Below, piece after piece: positions 32,589 to 44,341 of a DNA stretch of 64,000 nt. This DNA is from Vibrio sp. 10N (GTDB lineage: Bacteria > Pseudomonadota > Gammaproteobacteria > Enterobacterales > Vibrionaceae). Position numbers and translations under genes: made by a program. The DNA lies in the NCBI RefSeq assembly GCF_036245475.1, contig NZ_BTPM01000001.1:558001-622000 (forward strand), written 5' to 3'. Below the pieces are notes generated by a model. It was not told where the DNA came from. It ran no database searches and was given only the letters and a program-made list of their open reading frames with translations. Each line of letters opens with the position of its first letter. Position 1 is the stretch's first letter.

Positions 32589-34087
32589 GGGACTTCCTTT
32601 TGCTTGGTGTTGTAAGAAGGTGTTTGGCTTTTGGTCTCTGGTGTGGTGATGACGACGTGGTAGCCCTCCTCATCGCCTGCCTCAACAAAATCGACAAAAT
32701 AGCGAATGCTGTCTAGTTCATCTTCGACATAGTGCGAGACATACAGCAACTGGCTTAGGTTTTCTTTGGCGATAAGCTCTAGGGCATTCATCACCAATTT
32801 ACGCCCTAAGAAATCAAGGCCTTGATACGGTTCATCCAAAATCAGTATCGTCGGCTGTTTGATAATGGCACGTGCGATAAGTAGCAAACGCTGCTGACTG
32901 TATTCTAACGACTTGAATGCGCAATCTTTTAGGTGCGACATGTGCAGTAGGGTTAACCACTCATCAGCGGCATTGATCTGTTTTTTGCTTGGTTTGTCAT
33001 AAAGACCGATGGAGTCAAAGAACCCGGACAGTAGAACGTCACGGGCATTGCAGTTTACTCGGTATTGCAGGTGCAAAGAGGAGGAGACCATACCGGTGTG
33101 CTGCTTGATATCCCAAACTGTCTCGCCGCTGCCGCGTCTTATGCCATAGATATTAATATCGTTGCTATAACACTGTGGGTGGTCACCAAAAATCATCCCG
33201 AGCAAAGTACTTTTGCCGCAGCCATTGGGACCACGAACTTGCCAGTGCTGGCCATTGTTGATTTGCCAATTGACCCCTGAGAAGATCTTTTGCTCAACGT
33301 ACTCCACCTTACCGTCAGTGATTTTGACCAAGGGATCCTCGAACTTAGCGGTATGCTGATGTTTGCGGATAAGTTCGAGCCACTGTTCACTTTGCTGTGA
33401 AGATTGCGCTAAAAGCTGCGAAATAATCGGGTGCTCGCGCCATTCGCTATAGCTGAGCTGCTCCTTGAGTGCCCCTTTTTCAAACATCGCCACGTGCGAC
33501 ATCCAGCTTGGGACTTCATCTTCTCGAGAGGTAATGATGACGAGCTGAACGTGTAGGGATAGGTCTTTCAGATAGTCCGCTAGCATTTTACGGTGAAGGG
33601 TATCTAGACCAACAAAAGGTTCATCGAGCACCAATACTTTTGGTGCGCTGGCGAGTGCTCGCGCTAGCATCACGCGGCGGGTTTCACCGGTTGATAGCTG
33701 TCTAAAACCGCGCTCTCTAAGATGAAGTAAATCTAGCTCTTGGATAAGCTGCTCAACCACATCAGGGTTATCAGAAAACTCCGAGACCAATTGCTCAACA
33801 GTGCGTCCAAAATCAATTCGATCTAAAAACTCACTGTCGTCATTGGCTTGTTCTAATTCTAACAGTCGCTGCTGCTCGGCCAGCGAAACTTGCGCGATTT
33901 GAGTATGAGGCTGTTGGAGATTGCCCTCGTCGGCTTGCAATTCACCACACAGCAAATCACCAAGCAGGCTACCCACATTGCCATGGGTTTCGAAAACCGC
34001 CCAATGCTCACCTGAGCGAATGGACCATTCGGGTACAGACAGTGATAGCGGATGGTTTAGTGAGACATTATCAAAGAAGATATTCAT
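32573..34087 (-). CDS. modF: ModF-type protein with two fused ABC ATPase domains
   Basis: 504 residues, homologous throughout to E. coli ModF, a cytoplasmic ABC-F-like protein linked to molybdate genes but of unproven role. No membrane segment. The second domain has an intact Walker A GPNGCGKST (286-294) and Walker B LILDEP. The first has a degenerate Walker A, ETHGNVGS (33-40), without the lysine, but intact LSTGE (131-135) and VLVLDEP. The second signature is also odd (LEYSQQ). The start is placed at MNIFFDN (34087), with AGGGA upstream, rather than at 34135. No modABC is in this window. Confidence 0.9.
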   Translation of the reverse strand: MNIFFDNVSLNHPLSLSVPEWSIRSGEHWAVFETHGNVGSLLGDLLCGELQADEGNLQQPHTQIAQVSLAEQQRLLELEQANDDSEFLDRIDFGRTVEQLVSEFSDNPDVVEQLIQELDLLHLRERGFRQLSTGETRRVMLARALASAPKVLVLDEPFVGLDTLHRKMLADYLKDLSLHVQLVIITSREDEVPSWMSHVAMFEKGALKEQLSYSEWREHPIISQLLAQSSQQSEQWLELIRKHQHTAKFEDPLVKITDGKVEYVEQKIFSGVNWQINNGQHWQVRGPNGCGKSTLLGMIFGDHPQCYSNDINIYGIRRGSGETVWDIKQHTGMVSSSLHLQYRVNCNARDVLLSGFFDSIGLYDKPSKKQINAADEWLTLLHMSHLKDCAFKSLEYSQQRLLLIARAIIKQPTILILDEPYQGLDFLGRKLVMNALELIAKENLSQLLYVSHYVEDELDSIRYFVDFVEAGDEEGYHVVITTPETKSQTPSYNTKQKEVPCQEK

Positions 34088-34163
34088 AGACGTTTCCCTG
34101 TCTGAATACGAAAGTGAGTGGCTTTTAACCAACATACTAAAGCGACAGAGAAAAATGAAGAGG

Positions 34164-34193
34164 CTGACAGGAGAATTCGGTATCTCCTGTCAG
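34164..34193 (-). repeat. Perfect 11-bp inverted repeat between the TRIC gene and modF
   Basis: CTGACAGGAGA (34164-34174), an eight-base spacer, TCTCCTGTCAG (34183-34193). No T-run follows on either strand, so it is not a normal intrinsic terminator. It lies 10 bases after the TRIC gene stop and about 75 bases before the modF start. It may be an RNA hairpin separating the two genes or an operator. Confidence 0.8.
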
Positions 34194-34203
34194 TTATTTG
34201 AAG

Positions 34204-34821
34204 CTACTTGTCGAGTGCGAAGGTTGGCAAAGAGAGGTGCCAACGAATTGCGCCAAGGCGGATGACTAGAGTGGCCACAACACAGCATAGGAAGGCGCTA
34301 CCCGTTGATGCGCCCATCATTAGAGCGCCTACATGGAAGGTACCGCCAATAATACAGGCGGTAGCGTACACCTCTCGCCTCAATACCATAGGTACTTCAC
34401 GAGCAAGAACGTCACGAATAATACCGCCACCGCAGCCGGTTAAAACACCCATGATCACTGCAATTAAGTACGAGTCTTGAAATATCAATGCTTTTTCAAC
34501 ACCGATACCGACAAATACCGCAAGGCCAATGGCATCACAGACGGGCAGAACATACCAAGGTAAGCGCCTCGGGTGCCGGATAAGCATCATGGTGGCAATA
34601 CAGGTGACAATAATGACCCATATATAAGTTGTATCGGTGATCCAGAAAACAGGCGTTGCACCTAGTGCCATGTCGCGGATGGTTCCGCCACCGATGGCTG
34701 TCACACTGCCAAGTACCATGACACCAAAAGGATCCATCCTAAGTCTTCCTGCAAGTATCACTCCCGATATTGCAAACACCGCCGTACCAAATAGGTCGAC
34801 TAAATAAAGCATGGAATCCAC
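34204..34821 (-). CDS. yadS: TRIC-type (UPF0126) membrane channel protein, YadS-like
   Basis: 205 residues; two repeats of three helices plus a last helix, the TRIC topology. Both repeats carry the conserved glycine motif that kinks the pore helix: IGGGTIRD in the first and GCGGGIIRD in the second. Bacterial TRIC homologues form trimers of cation (or possibly amino-acid) channels; the physiological role is open. In E. coli yadS, btuF and mtnN also lie side by side, and here the same order holds with cbiB added. btuF ends 99 bases upstream. Confidence 0.9.
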   Translation of the reverse strand: MDSMLYLVDLFGTAVFAISGVILAGRLRMDPFGVMVLGSVTAIGGGTIRDMALGATPVFWITDTTYIWVIIVTCIATMMLIRHPRRLPWYVLPVCDAIGLAVFVGIGVEKALIFQDSYLIAVIMGVLTGCGGGIIRDVLAREVPMVLRREVYATACIIGGTFHVGALMMGASTGSAFLCCVVATLVIRLGAIRWHLSLPTFALDK

Positions 34822-34920
34822 AGCTATATTCTCACTGAAGAAAAGTAATAGGAAAGTGCGTCAATTTTACGGGATTTAACGTTTGCGGATAGCGAATCTT
34901 ACCTGAATGTGATCAATCTC

Positions 34921-35745
34921 TCATTTCTTGTGAGTTCTTATTGAGTCCAAGTGCCCACAGACTTGAGTAACGGCCAGTAGGGTTCTTGGGGTCGGACGAT
35001 TGAGCCAGTCCGAAGTCAGAGCCCAAACATGTTCATTTTGCACCGCAGGCAATTCTTGTTGCCATTTTGACCACATGGTGCCGTTGGCTATAGCGTGCTC
35101 TGAAGTGAAGATCGCCTCGGGCTGGCGAACGATCACTTGCTCTGGGCTGACTTGAGGATAAGGTGCTTTGCTCGTTGCAAAGATGTTTTCGCCCCCACAA
35201 AACTCGAATACCTCACTTGGCCAGTTGCCATCCGAAAGCGTAATAATGGGCTTTTCACTGAGTTGATAGAAGTAGCGCACCTTGTGGTTAGTGTCGTATT
35301 TTTGCTTGAGCTTGGAAAGCTCGGCGCGAAACTGTTTGGCGGCATTAATGCCGACTTCGGCATCATCGGCATACTGGCTTAATGCCTCGAGGTTGTTGGC
35401 AATGCCTTCCAGTGACTTGGCCTTGGAGTAATAAAGGTTAAAGCCTAGTTGCTCCAATTTCTCGAGCTCTCTAGCAGGATTTCCACTTGGCCATGCCAAA
35501 ATAAGATCCGGCTCCAAGGCCACGATTCGCTCTAACTTAATACCTTGATAGTTTGCGACACGCTCGAGTTTTTCAGCTTGTTCTGGGTAGTCGCTGTACT
35601 CGCTCACTGCGATCAGTTTGCTCCCAAGACCCGCAGCGTAAGCGAGCTCTGTGGTGTGAGGAGCTAGGCTAATAATACGTTGGGTATCCGCGACTGAGGC
35701 GCTACTCGCCAGTAAGATCAGAGCCCCAAAAAGCGGTTTTTTCAT
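34921..35745 (-). CDS. btuF: BtuF, periplasmic vitamin B12-binding protein
   Basis: Carries cobalamin from the TonB-dependent receptor to the BtuCD importer. 274 residues with a cleavable signal peptide ([19 protein letters not shown]). Class III binding-protein fold: [17 protein letters not shown] starts the mature domain, and [15 protein letters not shown] marks the B12-binding loop, followed by the long connecting helix. It starts three bases after the cbiB stop, so it is in an operon with cbiB and probably mtnN. btuCD are not in this window. Confidence 0.95.
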   Translation of the reverse strand: MKKPLFGALILLASSASVADTQRIISLAPHTTELAYAAGLGSKLIAVSEYSDYPEQAEKLERVANYQGIKLERIVALEPDLILAWPSGNPARELEKLEQLGFNLYYSKAKSLEGIANNLEALSQYADDAEVGINAAKQFRAELSKLKQKYDTNHKVRYFYQLSEKPIITLSDGNWPSEVFEFCGGENIFATSKAPYPQVSPEQVIVRQPEAIFTSEHAIANGTMWSKWQQELPAVQNEHVWALTSDWLNRPTPRTLLAVTQVCGHLDSIRTHKK

Positions 35746-35748
35746 GGA

Positions 35749-36702
35749 TTACAATCCTTGATAGAAAATGAACATTACGGCGCTTTGCAGCATTAACCAC
35801 AGATAAACCCGCCATGCGATGTGTTTTTGAATTTGAGCAACATGAATCGCCGCTGGTGCGATTTTGCCGCCAATGCGTGCGCGTTGCAGCTTTTCATCAC
35901 CATAAATCGCGGGGCCGCCTAACGCGAGGCCGAAGCGATTGGCATAACCACAAATGAGCCAATTCGTTGCACGGTTAGACCACGCCTTAGCTTGAGAGAG
36001 GGTGTCTTGAACAGTCTTTATTGGCATGCCAAGCAAAACGGTAATCGAAAACAGTTTTTGCGGTATGTAGTCGATAAGGGTAAATAGCCTAGCTGCTGGC
36101 TTGCCAAAGGTGTGATAACCCGGTCTATTGGGGCTCCAGTTGCGCGCCAACTCCGAGCAAAGACGATACATTAGAGCACCGATCCCCCCGGCAACCCCAA
36201 ACCAAAATAGTACACCGATGACGTTTCGAGCGTACCCCATAATAACGCTTTCCGCGCCCGCCTTACCCAATCCAAGCAGGGACAAAGAAGCGGTTTCTCT
36301 ATTCACTCTTGAAGCGAGGAGATGGCGAGCACTTGATTTATCTTCTTTGGCGAGCGCATCGATAAAGTGGCGAGTAAACAGTTCATTACCACGCCATTCA
36401 ACCGCAAGAAGCAGCAATGCCAATTGATAAAACTCGACTTTCCAAACCAGAGATTGCAAAGCCATCAGTACCGCCCAGGTTGGCAGTAGCACGAGCATTA
36501 ATGCGAGTACTCCTGACAACTGTTGCTGCTGAGCCGACGTTACGGGTGAATTGACTTTGTTTGCGATATGAGTGAGCGACCGTTGCCAGAATCGAACAGG
36601 GTGCGCAGCAGGAGGAATGGGGATGAGTAGATGAAATAATAGTGCACCCCAGAGCGTTAGGAGTGCACCATTGGCATATAAACTCTCAAAAAAAGAGCTC
36701 AT
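35749..36702 (-). CDS. cbiB: CbiB/CobD-like adenosylcobinamide-phosphate synthase
   Basis: 317 residues, membrane protein with about four to five hydrophobic segments. Motifs AESVIMGYARNVIGVLFWF and DYIPQKLFSITVLLG match the CbiB family, which attaches aminopropanol phosphate to cobyric acid. Placed directly before btuF, it would act in assimilation of incomplete corrinoids rather than in complete de novo synthesis, as no other cob/cbi genes are here. The order mtnN-cbiB-btuF is tight (43 and 3 base gaps). Enzyme activity is inferred from family only. Confidence 0.85.
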   Translation of the reverse strand: MSSFFESLYANGALLTLWGALLFHLLIPIPPAAHPVRFWQRSLTHIANKVNSPVTSAQQQQLSGVLALMLVLLPTWAVLMALQSLVWKVEFYQLALLLLAVEWRGNELFTRHFIDALAKEDKSSARHLLASRVNRETASLSLLGLGKAGAESVIMGYARNVIGVLFWFGVAGGIGALMYRLCSELARNWSPNRPGYHTFGKPAARLFTLIDYIPQKLFSITVLLGMPIKTVQDTLSQAKAWSNRATNWLICGYANRFGLALGGPAIYGDEKLQRARIGGKIAPAAIHVAQIQKHIAWRVYLWLMLQSAVMFIFYQGL

Positions 36703-36745
36703 TGACGTCGTCCTTGTACGTGATGTTCTTTATGGCAGGGCGTGC

Positions 36746-37441
36746 TTATTTAAGCAGCTCAACCATTTTTACTACCATTTCAGACGAGCTTTGCGCTGCA
36801 AGTGGTAGGAATTCTTCAAAGCTCATTGGTGACTCTTTATCCGCGACATCAGAGATAGCTCGAACCACAACAAATGGCGTGTTGAATTGATGACAGGTTT
36901 GCGCAATTGCGGAAGCTTCCATTTCTACGGCGATAACGCCTGGGAAGTTCTCACTGATAACCGCTTGACGCTCTGGGCGGCAAACGAACTCATCGCCAGT
37001 ACAGATAAGACCGCGAACCGCGTGCTTGTCTTCCATTTGTGCGAGTGCTTGCTCTGCTACGTCCATTAGTTTTTGGTCGGCAGTGAAAGCGGCTGGTTGG
37101 CCTGCCATTTGGCCAATCTCGTAGCCAAATGCTGTCACGTCAGCGTCGTGGTGACGAACTTCGGTTGAGATAACGACATCGCCTAGGTTTAGAGAAGACT
37201 CAAAGCCACCTGCAGAGCCCGTGTTAATCACAACGTCTGGCTGGTAATCGCTAAGGAGGATCGTTGTACCGACTGCTGCCGCTACTTTGCCGATACCTGA
37301 TTGAAGTAGCACGATGTCGGCACCGTTAAGTTGACCAGTAAAGAAGGTACAGCCGCCTTTCTTGGTTTCTTCAAGGTTCACTAGTGCTGCTTTTAGGATG
37401 GACACTTCTTGTTCCATTGCGCCAATTACGCCGATTTTCAT
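36746..37441 (-). CDS. mtnN: MtnN, 5'-methylthioadenosine/S-adenosylhomocysteine nucleosidase
   Basis: Removes adenine from MTA, SAH and 5'-deoxyadenosine, recycling SAM by-products and yielding the autoinducer-2 precursor substrate of LuxS. 231 residues. Catalytic residues are Glu12, Glu175 (VEMEAS) and Asp198 (ISDVAD), matching E. coli 12, 174 and 197. The open frame continues 48 bases upstream, but [13 protein letters not shown] is the family start and is preceded by GAGAGAG. First gene of the mtnN-cbiB-btuF group. Confidence 0.97.
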   Translation of the reverse strand: MKIGVIGAMEQEVSILKAALVNLEETKKGGCTFFTGQLNGADIVLLQSGIGKVAAAVGTTILLSDYQPDVVINTGSAGGFESSLNLGDVVISTEVRHHDADVTAFGYEIGQMAGQPAAFTADQKLMDVAEQALAQMEDKHAVRGLICTGDEFVCRPERQAVISENFPGVIAVEMEASAIAQTCHQFNTPFVVVRAISDVADKESPMSFEEFLPLAAQSSSEMVVKMVELLK

Positions 37442-37527
37442 AGAGACTCTCTCAAGTTGGAAAACGTATTTTGGCGTGCAGTATAGCAACAGTCGCCACG
37501 CTTCCCAACCTTTGCGAGATGGAGCAA

Positions 37528-37968
37528 CTAGGGATTTGCGATGACTAATCCAGTTTCGATGAGCTTAGCGCGAAATGCTTCAACTCGCTTCCTATTAACC
37601 TCAAAATCGTAGTAACCGATACGTGCTTCAGAGCGTACCAATAGCTCGCCATCTTGGATTCTGACTTCCATATCATCGACATAGCGAAACACACTCGAGG
37701 TATATTCAACCCTTAAATAGTTGCCTTCTTTCGCAGCGACTTCGGCATTTTCAAAGCTTAATGCAACCGTCTCAACCTGGTTGATGTTGGTGTCTGGCGC
37801 CAGCTTAAACGGCGCGAGTTTAAAGTCTTCACGACTATCTTGAGTCGAGACGCAGCGCGGACTGTCACCGCACGGCTGTTGGGTACGATCTGTGGTGGTT
37901 TGATAGCCAGCGCCGCAGGCGGTAAGAGCAATGGTGGTCGATAGCGTCAAAAGCTTAGTTATGGTCAT
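37528..37968 (-). CDS. DUF1499 lipoprotein
   Basis: 146 residues. A lipoprotein signal peptide ends in LTACGAG, with Cys as the probable lipidation site. The remainder fits DUF1499: [16 protein letters not shown] near the start and [20 protein letters not shown] near the end, where the last segment is the most conserved part of the family. Function unknown. An in-frame ATG 60 bases upstream lies over the gltD terminator, so the later start is preferred. It lies between gltD and mtnN and has a separate start region. Confidence 0.87.
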   Translation of the reverse strand: MTITKLLTLSTTIALTACGAGYQTTTDRTQQPCGDSPRCVSTQDSREDFKLAPFKLAPDTNINQVETVALSFENAEVAAKEGNYLRVEYTSSVFRYVDDMEVRIQDGELLVRSEARIGYYDFEVNRKRVEAFRAKLIETGLVIANP

Positions 37969-37995
37969 AACATTCCCTTGCAAAATGTAGCCCTT

Positions 37996-38022
37996 AAACA
38001 AAAGCCCAGCAGAGCTGGGCTT
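37996..38022 (-). terminator. Intrinsic terminator after gltD (copy next to DUF1499 gene)
   Basis: On the minus strand AAGCCCAGC-TCT-GCTGGGCTT followed by TTGTTT. The T-run is short and interrupted, so termination may be partial. Confidence 0.75.
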
Positions 38023-38041
38023 AGTCATGGAATTTTGGGCT

Positions 38042-39472
<1,431 letters not shown>

Positions 39473-42400
39473 TTACTGTGCTTGAACGCGCAGCTCTGCG
39501 GCGCTTCGGCTTTGGTGACCAAGTAGGGTGCGAAGATCCGCAGCCTTTGGTTTGACGAGATAGAACTTCGGAATCCATTCATCGAAGTTCGCCAGAATGT
39601 GCTCAGCGTGCACTGAACCTGTCTCTTCAAGGTGCTCGGCAATCAAACCGCGCAGATGCTCTTGATGGATGTAGAGTTCAGACAGTGAAATGGCTTCCAC
39701 TGATTCAGTGTTGACGCGACCTTCAAAGTCATCGTTGCTGTCCATCACATAAGCAAAGCCGCCCGTCATACCGGCACCGAAGTTCACGCCCGTTGCGCCA
39801 AGAATGGCGACGATACCACCCGTCATGTATTCACAGGCGTTGTCACCGGCACCTTCAATCACGGCGATGGTGCCTGAGTTACGCACCCCGAAGCGCTCAC
39901 CAGCAGTACCTGCGGCAAAGAGCTTACCGCCCGTTGCACCGTACAAGCAGGTGTTACCGACGATAGTGGCATCGTTACAGGTAAAGGTGGTGCCTACGTG
40001 AGGCTTAATCACTAACTTGCCGCCAGCCATGCCTTTACCGACATAGTCATTGGCATCGCCAGTTAAGTAGATTTCTACCCCGCCAGCGTTCCAAACCCCA
40101 AGGGATTGTCCAGCGGTACCATCGAGATAGAGTTTGATTGGCGTTGTTGCCATCCCCTGGTTGCCATAGCGTTTAGCTACACTGCCAGAAAGCCTTGCAC
40201 CCACTGAGCGGTCAGTGTTTCTCACATCAAAGTAGAAGCTACCACCGGCTTTGCTTTCAACAGCCGTTTCGGTTTGCTCGACAATCTTCTGGTTAAGCTC
40301 GGCTTTATCAAAAGGCTGGTTTGGCTCAGTCCAATACAATGGGTGAGACAGAGGGGATACAGGGGCTTCAAGGATGTTCGACAGATCGAGCTTGGATTGC
40401 TTCGCTGTCATGCCCTCTACCGCTTCCAGTAAATCCGTGCGACCAATCAGGTCGGTGAGCTTTTCTACCCCCAACTCAGCGAGCAGTTCACGTACTTCAT
40501 CAGCAAGTCCCGTGAAGTAGTTGACCACCATTTCCGGTAGACCTTTAAAGTACTCTTTACGCAGCGTTTCGTCTTGCGTTGCAACGCCAGTCGCGCAGTT
40601 ATTAAGGTGACAGATTCGAAGGAATTTACAGCCCATAGCAACCATAGGCGCAGTACCGAAACCAAAGCTCTCAGCACCTAAAATGGCGGCTTTAACAACG
40701 TCGAGTCCTGTCTTCAAGCCACCATCGACTTGCAGGCGGATCTTGTGGCGTAGGTTATTGGCAACCAGTGCTTGCTGCGTTTCGGCAAGTCCTAGCTCCC
40801 ATGGACACCCAGCGTATTTCACCGAGGTCAGCGGGCTAGCGGCCGTACCGCCGTCGTAACCAGAGATGGTAATGAGGTCGGCATAAGCCTTAGCAACACC
40901 CGTAGCGATAGTACCGACACCAGGTTCAGACACCAGTTTCACCGATACCAGCGCATCGGGATTTACCTGTTTTAAATCGAAGATAAGCTGGGCTAAATCC
41001 TCAATGGAGTAGATATCGTGATGTGGAGGCGGGGAGATGAGTGTGACCCCTTGCACCGAGTGACGCAGCTTGGCGATTTCAGCAGTGACCTTGTGTCCTG
41101 GCAGTTGCCCCCCTTCACCCGGTTTCGCGCCTTGCGCGACCTTAATTTGCAACACGTCAGCATTGGTGAGGTAGTGTGGTGTCACGCCAAAACGACCGGA
41201 AGCAATCTGCTTAATGCGAGAGTTACGGTTAGTACCAAAGCGGCGTGGATCTTCACCCCCTTCGCCAGAGTTGGAATAGCCGCCAAGCTTGTTCATTGCC
41301 ATGGCCAAAGCTTCATGCGCTTCTGGGCTCAATGCGCCAATGGACATCGCCGCTGAATCGAAGCGTTTGAACAGCTCAGTATTAGGCTCAATCTGCTCAA
41401 GCGGTAGCGCGTTGTCCGCCTTTTTCAGCTTCATCAAGTCACGCAGCATCGCGACAGGGCGGTCGTTGACCTGCTTAGCATAAGACTTGTAGTCGGACGC
41501 ATCGCCAGATTTCACCGCTTGTTGAAGCGTACCGACGACATCAGGATTGTAAGCGTGATATTCGCCATCGTGGACGTATTTCAGTAGGCCGCCATGTTCA
41601 ACAGGTTTGCGTTTGGCCCAAGCTTTACGGGATAGGTTGAACAGATCTTGTTGGAAGTCTTCAAAGCTCGCGCCCTGAATACGAGTGGTAACGCCGGTAA
41701 AACATAAGTCGACCACGTCGGAATGCAGACCGACGGCTTCAAACAATTGTGAGCAGCGGTATGAGGCGATGGTCGAGATCCCCATCTTCGACATGATCTT
41801 GTACAGACCTTTGTTGATGCCGTATTGATAGTTTTGCATCACATCGCGATAGCTCTTGGCAATCGCGCCGTCGTCCACCATTTTACCCAACGCTTCATAC
41901 GCGAGGTATGGGTAGATGGCGGTAGCACCAAAGCCAAGTAACACGGCAAACTGATGTGGGTCTCGAGCGGTTGCCGTTTCAACAATAATGTTGGCGTCAC
42001 AGCGTAGGTTGGCTTCGATCAGTCGGGTTTGTACTGCGCCAACGGCCATTGCTGCTGGGATCGGCAGTTTGCCTTTAACCAGTGCTCGATCAGAAAGTAC
42101 CACTAACACGGTACCTTCTTTGACCACCGCTTCCGCTTGATCACAGAGATCGAGTAGCGCTTGCTTAAGATCTTTCTCGTTTGGATCGTAGTTAATGTCG
42201 AGGATCGTATTGCGATAGTGTTTATCGCTAAGCTCCAAAAGTTGCTGCATGTCAGAGTACAGCAATACTGGTGAGTCGAAGGCGACGCGGTATGCGTGAC
42301 CATCGGTTTCACAGAACACATTCATCTCTTGACCAACACTGGTCGCTAGCGACATCACGTGCTTTTCACGCAATGGGTCGATAGGCGGGTTGGTGACCTG

Positions 42401-43936
42401 CGCAAACTTTTGACGGAAGTAGTCCGTAACTAAACGCTCTTTCGAGGAAAGCACGGCCATCGGGGTATCGTCACCCATGGAGCCAACTGCTTCCTGGCCC
42501 ATGTCGCCCAAGACACGAAGTACCTGATCGGTTTCTTCGTTGGTCATGGCAAATTGCTTTTGATAGGTTTTGAGCAGAGTTTCATCAAAGCTGCGCTTAC
42601 CCACTTGATCGTCAGCGAGCTCACTAAACGGCGTGAGTTTATGGACGTTATTCTCCATCCATTCGCGATAGGGATGACGGTTTTTCAGATCATTGTCGAT
42701 ATCATCGGAGTGCCACAGCTCGCCTTCTTGGGTATCGACAACAAGCAGCTCTCCAGGTCCAACACGGCCTTTCTCCGCTACCTCGTCTGGAGCGTAATCC
42801 CAAATGCCAACTTCGGATGCAAGAGTGATGAGGTTGTCTTTAGTAATTACATAGCGCGCAGGGCGCAAGCCATTACGGTCAAGGTTACAGGCTGCGTAGC
42901 GACCGTCGGAAAGGACGATGCCAGCAGGGCCATCCCACGGCTCCATGTGCTTCGAGTTAAAGTCATAGAAAGCACGAAGGTCTGGGTCCATGTCTGGGTG
43001 ATTTTGCCACGCTGGCGGAACCAGCATTCGCATCGCACGGAAGATATCCATACCACCAGACAAGAATAGGTCGAGCATATTATCTAGGCTTGAAGAGTCC
43101 GAGCCTGTTTCGTTGACGAAAGGAGCGGCAGTTTGCAAATCCGGTAGTAGTGGTGAGGCAAATTTATAAGCACGAGCTTTCGCCCATTGGCGGTTGCCTT
43201 CAATGGTGTTGATCTCACCATTGTGCGCTAAGTAGCGGAATGGCTGTGCCAATGGCCAACGTGGTTGGGTGTTGGTAGAAAAACGCTGGTGGAACAAACA
43301 GATCGACGATTCCATGCGAAGATCAGCAAGATCGAGGTAGAATCGCGGCAGATCGGCCGGCATACACAGACCTTTGTAGACGATTACTTGCGTCGATAAG
43401 CTACAAATATAGAAATCTTCATCTTCCGTGATGCGTTTTTCGATGCGGCGTTTGGCGATGTAAAGACGCCTTTCTACATCTTGCTCACGCCATCCAGCGG
43501 GGGCAGAGATAAAAACCTGAACAATGTTGGGTAGCGAGCTTAGCGCGATTGGGCCGAGTACGTCTTCGTTGGTTGGCACATCGCGCCAGCCAGAAATGGT
43601 CAGAGTTTCTTGGGACAGTTCTTGGTTAATGATGTCTTTTGCAGATTGGGCTTTGACGGGATCTTTGGATAGAAACATCATGCCGACGGCATATTGTTTA
43701 CCGAGGTTCCATTGGTTTTCTTCTGCGAGAAGACGGAAATAAGAATCGGGTTTTTGAAGTAATAAACCACAACCATCGCCTGTTTTTCCATCTGAGTTGA
43801 TGCCGCCACGGTGAGTCATGCGGTCCAGTGCTGAGATTGCGGTGCGAACCAGTTTGTGGCTAGGTTGACCTTGCATATGTGCAATCAGGCCAAATCCACA
43901 GTTGTCTTTCACAAGACTTGGATCGTAAAGAGCCAT
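39473..43936 (-). CDS. gltB: Glutamate synthase large subunit, enterobacterial type
   Basis: Makes two glutamates from glutamine and 2-oxoglutarate. 1487 residues. N-terminal Ntn glutaminase whose nucleophile is Cys13 in [10 protein letters not shown], exposed after removal of a short propeptide. The FMN-binding synthase domain follows, with the 3Fe-4S ligands [12 protein letters not shown], and then the C-terminal beta-helix of Gly-rich repeats. The start at 43936 follows GGGAGAAAGGCA; a frame open to 43981 is ignored. This copy is closer to E. coli GltB than the second copy at 45811-50358. Confidence 0.96.
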   Translation of the reverse strand: MALYDPSLVKDNCGFGLIAHMQGQPSHKLVRTAISALDRMTHRGGINSDGKTGDGCGLLLQKPDSYFRLLAEENQWNLGKQYAVGMMFLSKDPVKAQSAKDIINQELSQETLTISGWRDVPTNEDVLGPIALSSLPNIVQVFISAPAGWREQDVERRLYIAKRRIEKRITEDEDFYICSLSTQVIVYKGLCMPADLPRFYLDLADLRMESSICLFHQRFSTNTQPRWPLAQPFRYLAHNGEINTIEGNRQWAKARAYKFASPLLPDLQTAAPFVNETGSDSSSLDNMLDLFLSGGMDIFRAMRMLVPPAWQNHPDMDPDLRAFYDFNSKHMEPWDGPAGIVLSDGRYAACNLDRNGLRPARYVITKDNLITLASEVGIWDYAPDEVAEKGRVGPGELLVVDTQEGELWHSDDIDNDLKNRHPYREWMENNVHKLTPFSELADDQVGKRSFDETLLKTYQKQFAMTNEETDQVLRVLGDMGQEAVGSMGDDTPMAVLSSKERLVTDYFRQKFAQVTNPPIDPLREKHVMSLATSVGQEMNVFCETDGHAYRVAFDSPVLLYSDMQQLLELSDKHYRNTILDINYDPNEKDLKQALLDLCDQAEAVVKEGTVLVVLSDRALVKGKLPIPAAMAVGAVQTRLIEANLRCDANIIVETATARDPHQFAVLLGFGATAIYPYLAYEALGKMVDDGAIAKSYRDVMQNYQYGINKGLYKIMSKMGISTIASYRCSQLFEAVGLHSDVVDLCFTGVTTRIQGASFEDFQQDLFNLSRKAWAKRKPVEHGGLLKYVHDGEYHAYNPDVVGTLQQAVKSGDASDYKSYAKQVNDRPVAMLRDLMKLKKADNALPLEQIEPNTELFKRFDSAAMSIGALSPEAHEALAMAMNKLGGYSNSGEGGEDPRRFGTNRNSRIKQIASGRFGVTPHYLTNADVLQIKVAQGAKPGEGGQLPGHKVTAEIAKLRHSVQGVTLISPPPHHDIYSIEDLAQLIFDLKQVNPDALVSVKLVSEPGVGTIATGVAKAYADLITISGYDGGTAASPLTSVKYAGCPWELGLAETQQALVANNLRHKIRLQVDGGLKTGLDVVKAAILGAESFGFGTAPMVAMGCKFLRICHLNNCATGVATQDETLRKEYFKGLPEMVVNYFTGLADEVRELLAELGVEKLTDLIGRTDLLEAVEGMTAKQSKLDLSNILEAPVSPLSHPLYWTEPNQPFDKAELNQKIVEQTETAVESKAGGSFYFDVRNTDRSVGARLSGSVAKRYGNQGMATTPIKLYLDGTAGQSLGVWNAGGVEIYLTGDANDYVGKGMAGGKLVIKPHVGTTFTCNDATIVGNTCLYGATGGKLFAAGTAGERFGVRNSGTIAVIEGAGDNACEYMTGGIVAILGATGVNFGAGMTGGFAYVMDSNDDFEGRVNTESVEAISLSELYIHQEHLRGLIAEHLEETGSVHAEHILANFDEWIPKFYLVKPKAADLRTLLGHQSRSAAELRVQAQ

Positions 43937-44261
43937 TGCCTTTCTCCCTTTGAGCTTGCTGTCATCCTGACAGTGAATCAATGCTTTTTAATGACTTTTT
44001 ATTGTTATATCAGTCATTTTTTATTAGTTAGTTATTAACAAATCGCATTTATTTTATTTTCACGAACTTCACAACGTATAGCTTATGGCAAGAAAGGTCA
44101 AGTTTTCAGAAATTTGTTGTGTATGTCTCGAAAAAACAAACAAATAATCTGTTTATTTTACAGCGAGTTGCGGCTTAAAAGGCGAGGTGGTTAACACATT
44201 GGAGCCAAGGGAATGTTGTTGTCCATTGAGGACGTGCTTCTAAGATAGTGAGCACGAGAAT
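43937..44261 (-). other. 325-base gap: control region of the enterobacterial-type gltBD
   Basis: No gene. AT-rich. It holds the candidate promoter described separately (44075-44101) and a CGTGCT/AGCACG repeat near 44233-44256. The minus-strand leader is about 140 bases with a CTGTCA...TGACAG repeat just before the ribosome site. Confidence 0.5.
44075..44101 (-). promoter_or_regulatory. Candidate promoter of the enterobacterial-type gltBD
   Basis: Minus strand: TTGACC (44101-44096), 15 bases, TATACG (44080-44075). Both hexamers are good, but the spacer is short, so activity may depend on an activator. E. coli gltBD needs Lrp; no Lrp site is recognised here. Confidence 0.4.
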
Positions 44262-44290
44262 CAAAAAAGGCCAGCATAAAGCTGGCCAAA
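44262..44290 (-). terminator. Intrinsic terminator after the second gltD
   Basis: Minus strand: TTGGCCAGC-TTTAT-GCTGGCC then six T. It ends the gltB-gltD transcript that begins near 50580. Confidence 0.9.
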
Positions 44291-44341
44291 TTCGGAAGGA
44301 ATGCTGTTAGTTACTTATCCGTGTAACTAGACAGTTTGCCT

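Noticed and set aside
34164-34193. Intrinsic terminator after the TRIC gene
   Set aside because: The stem is perfect but no run of T follows on either strand.
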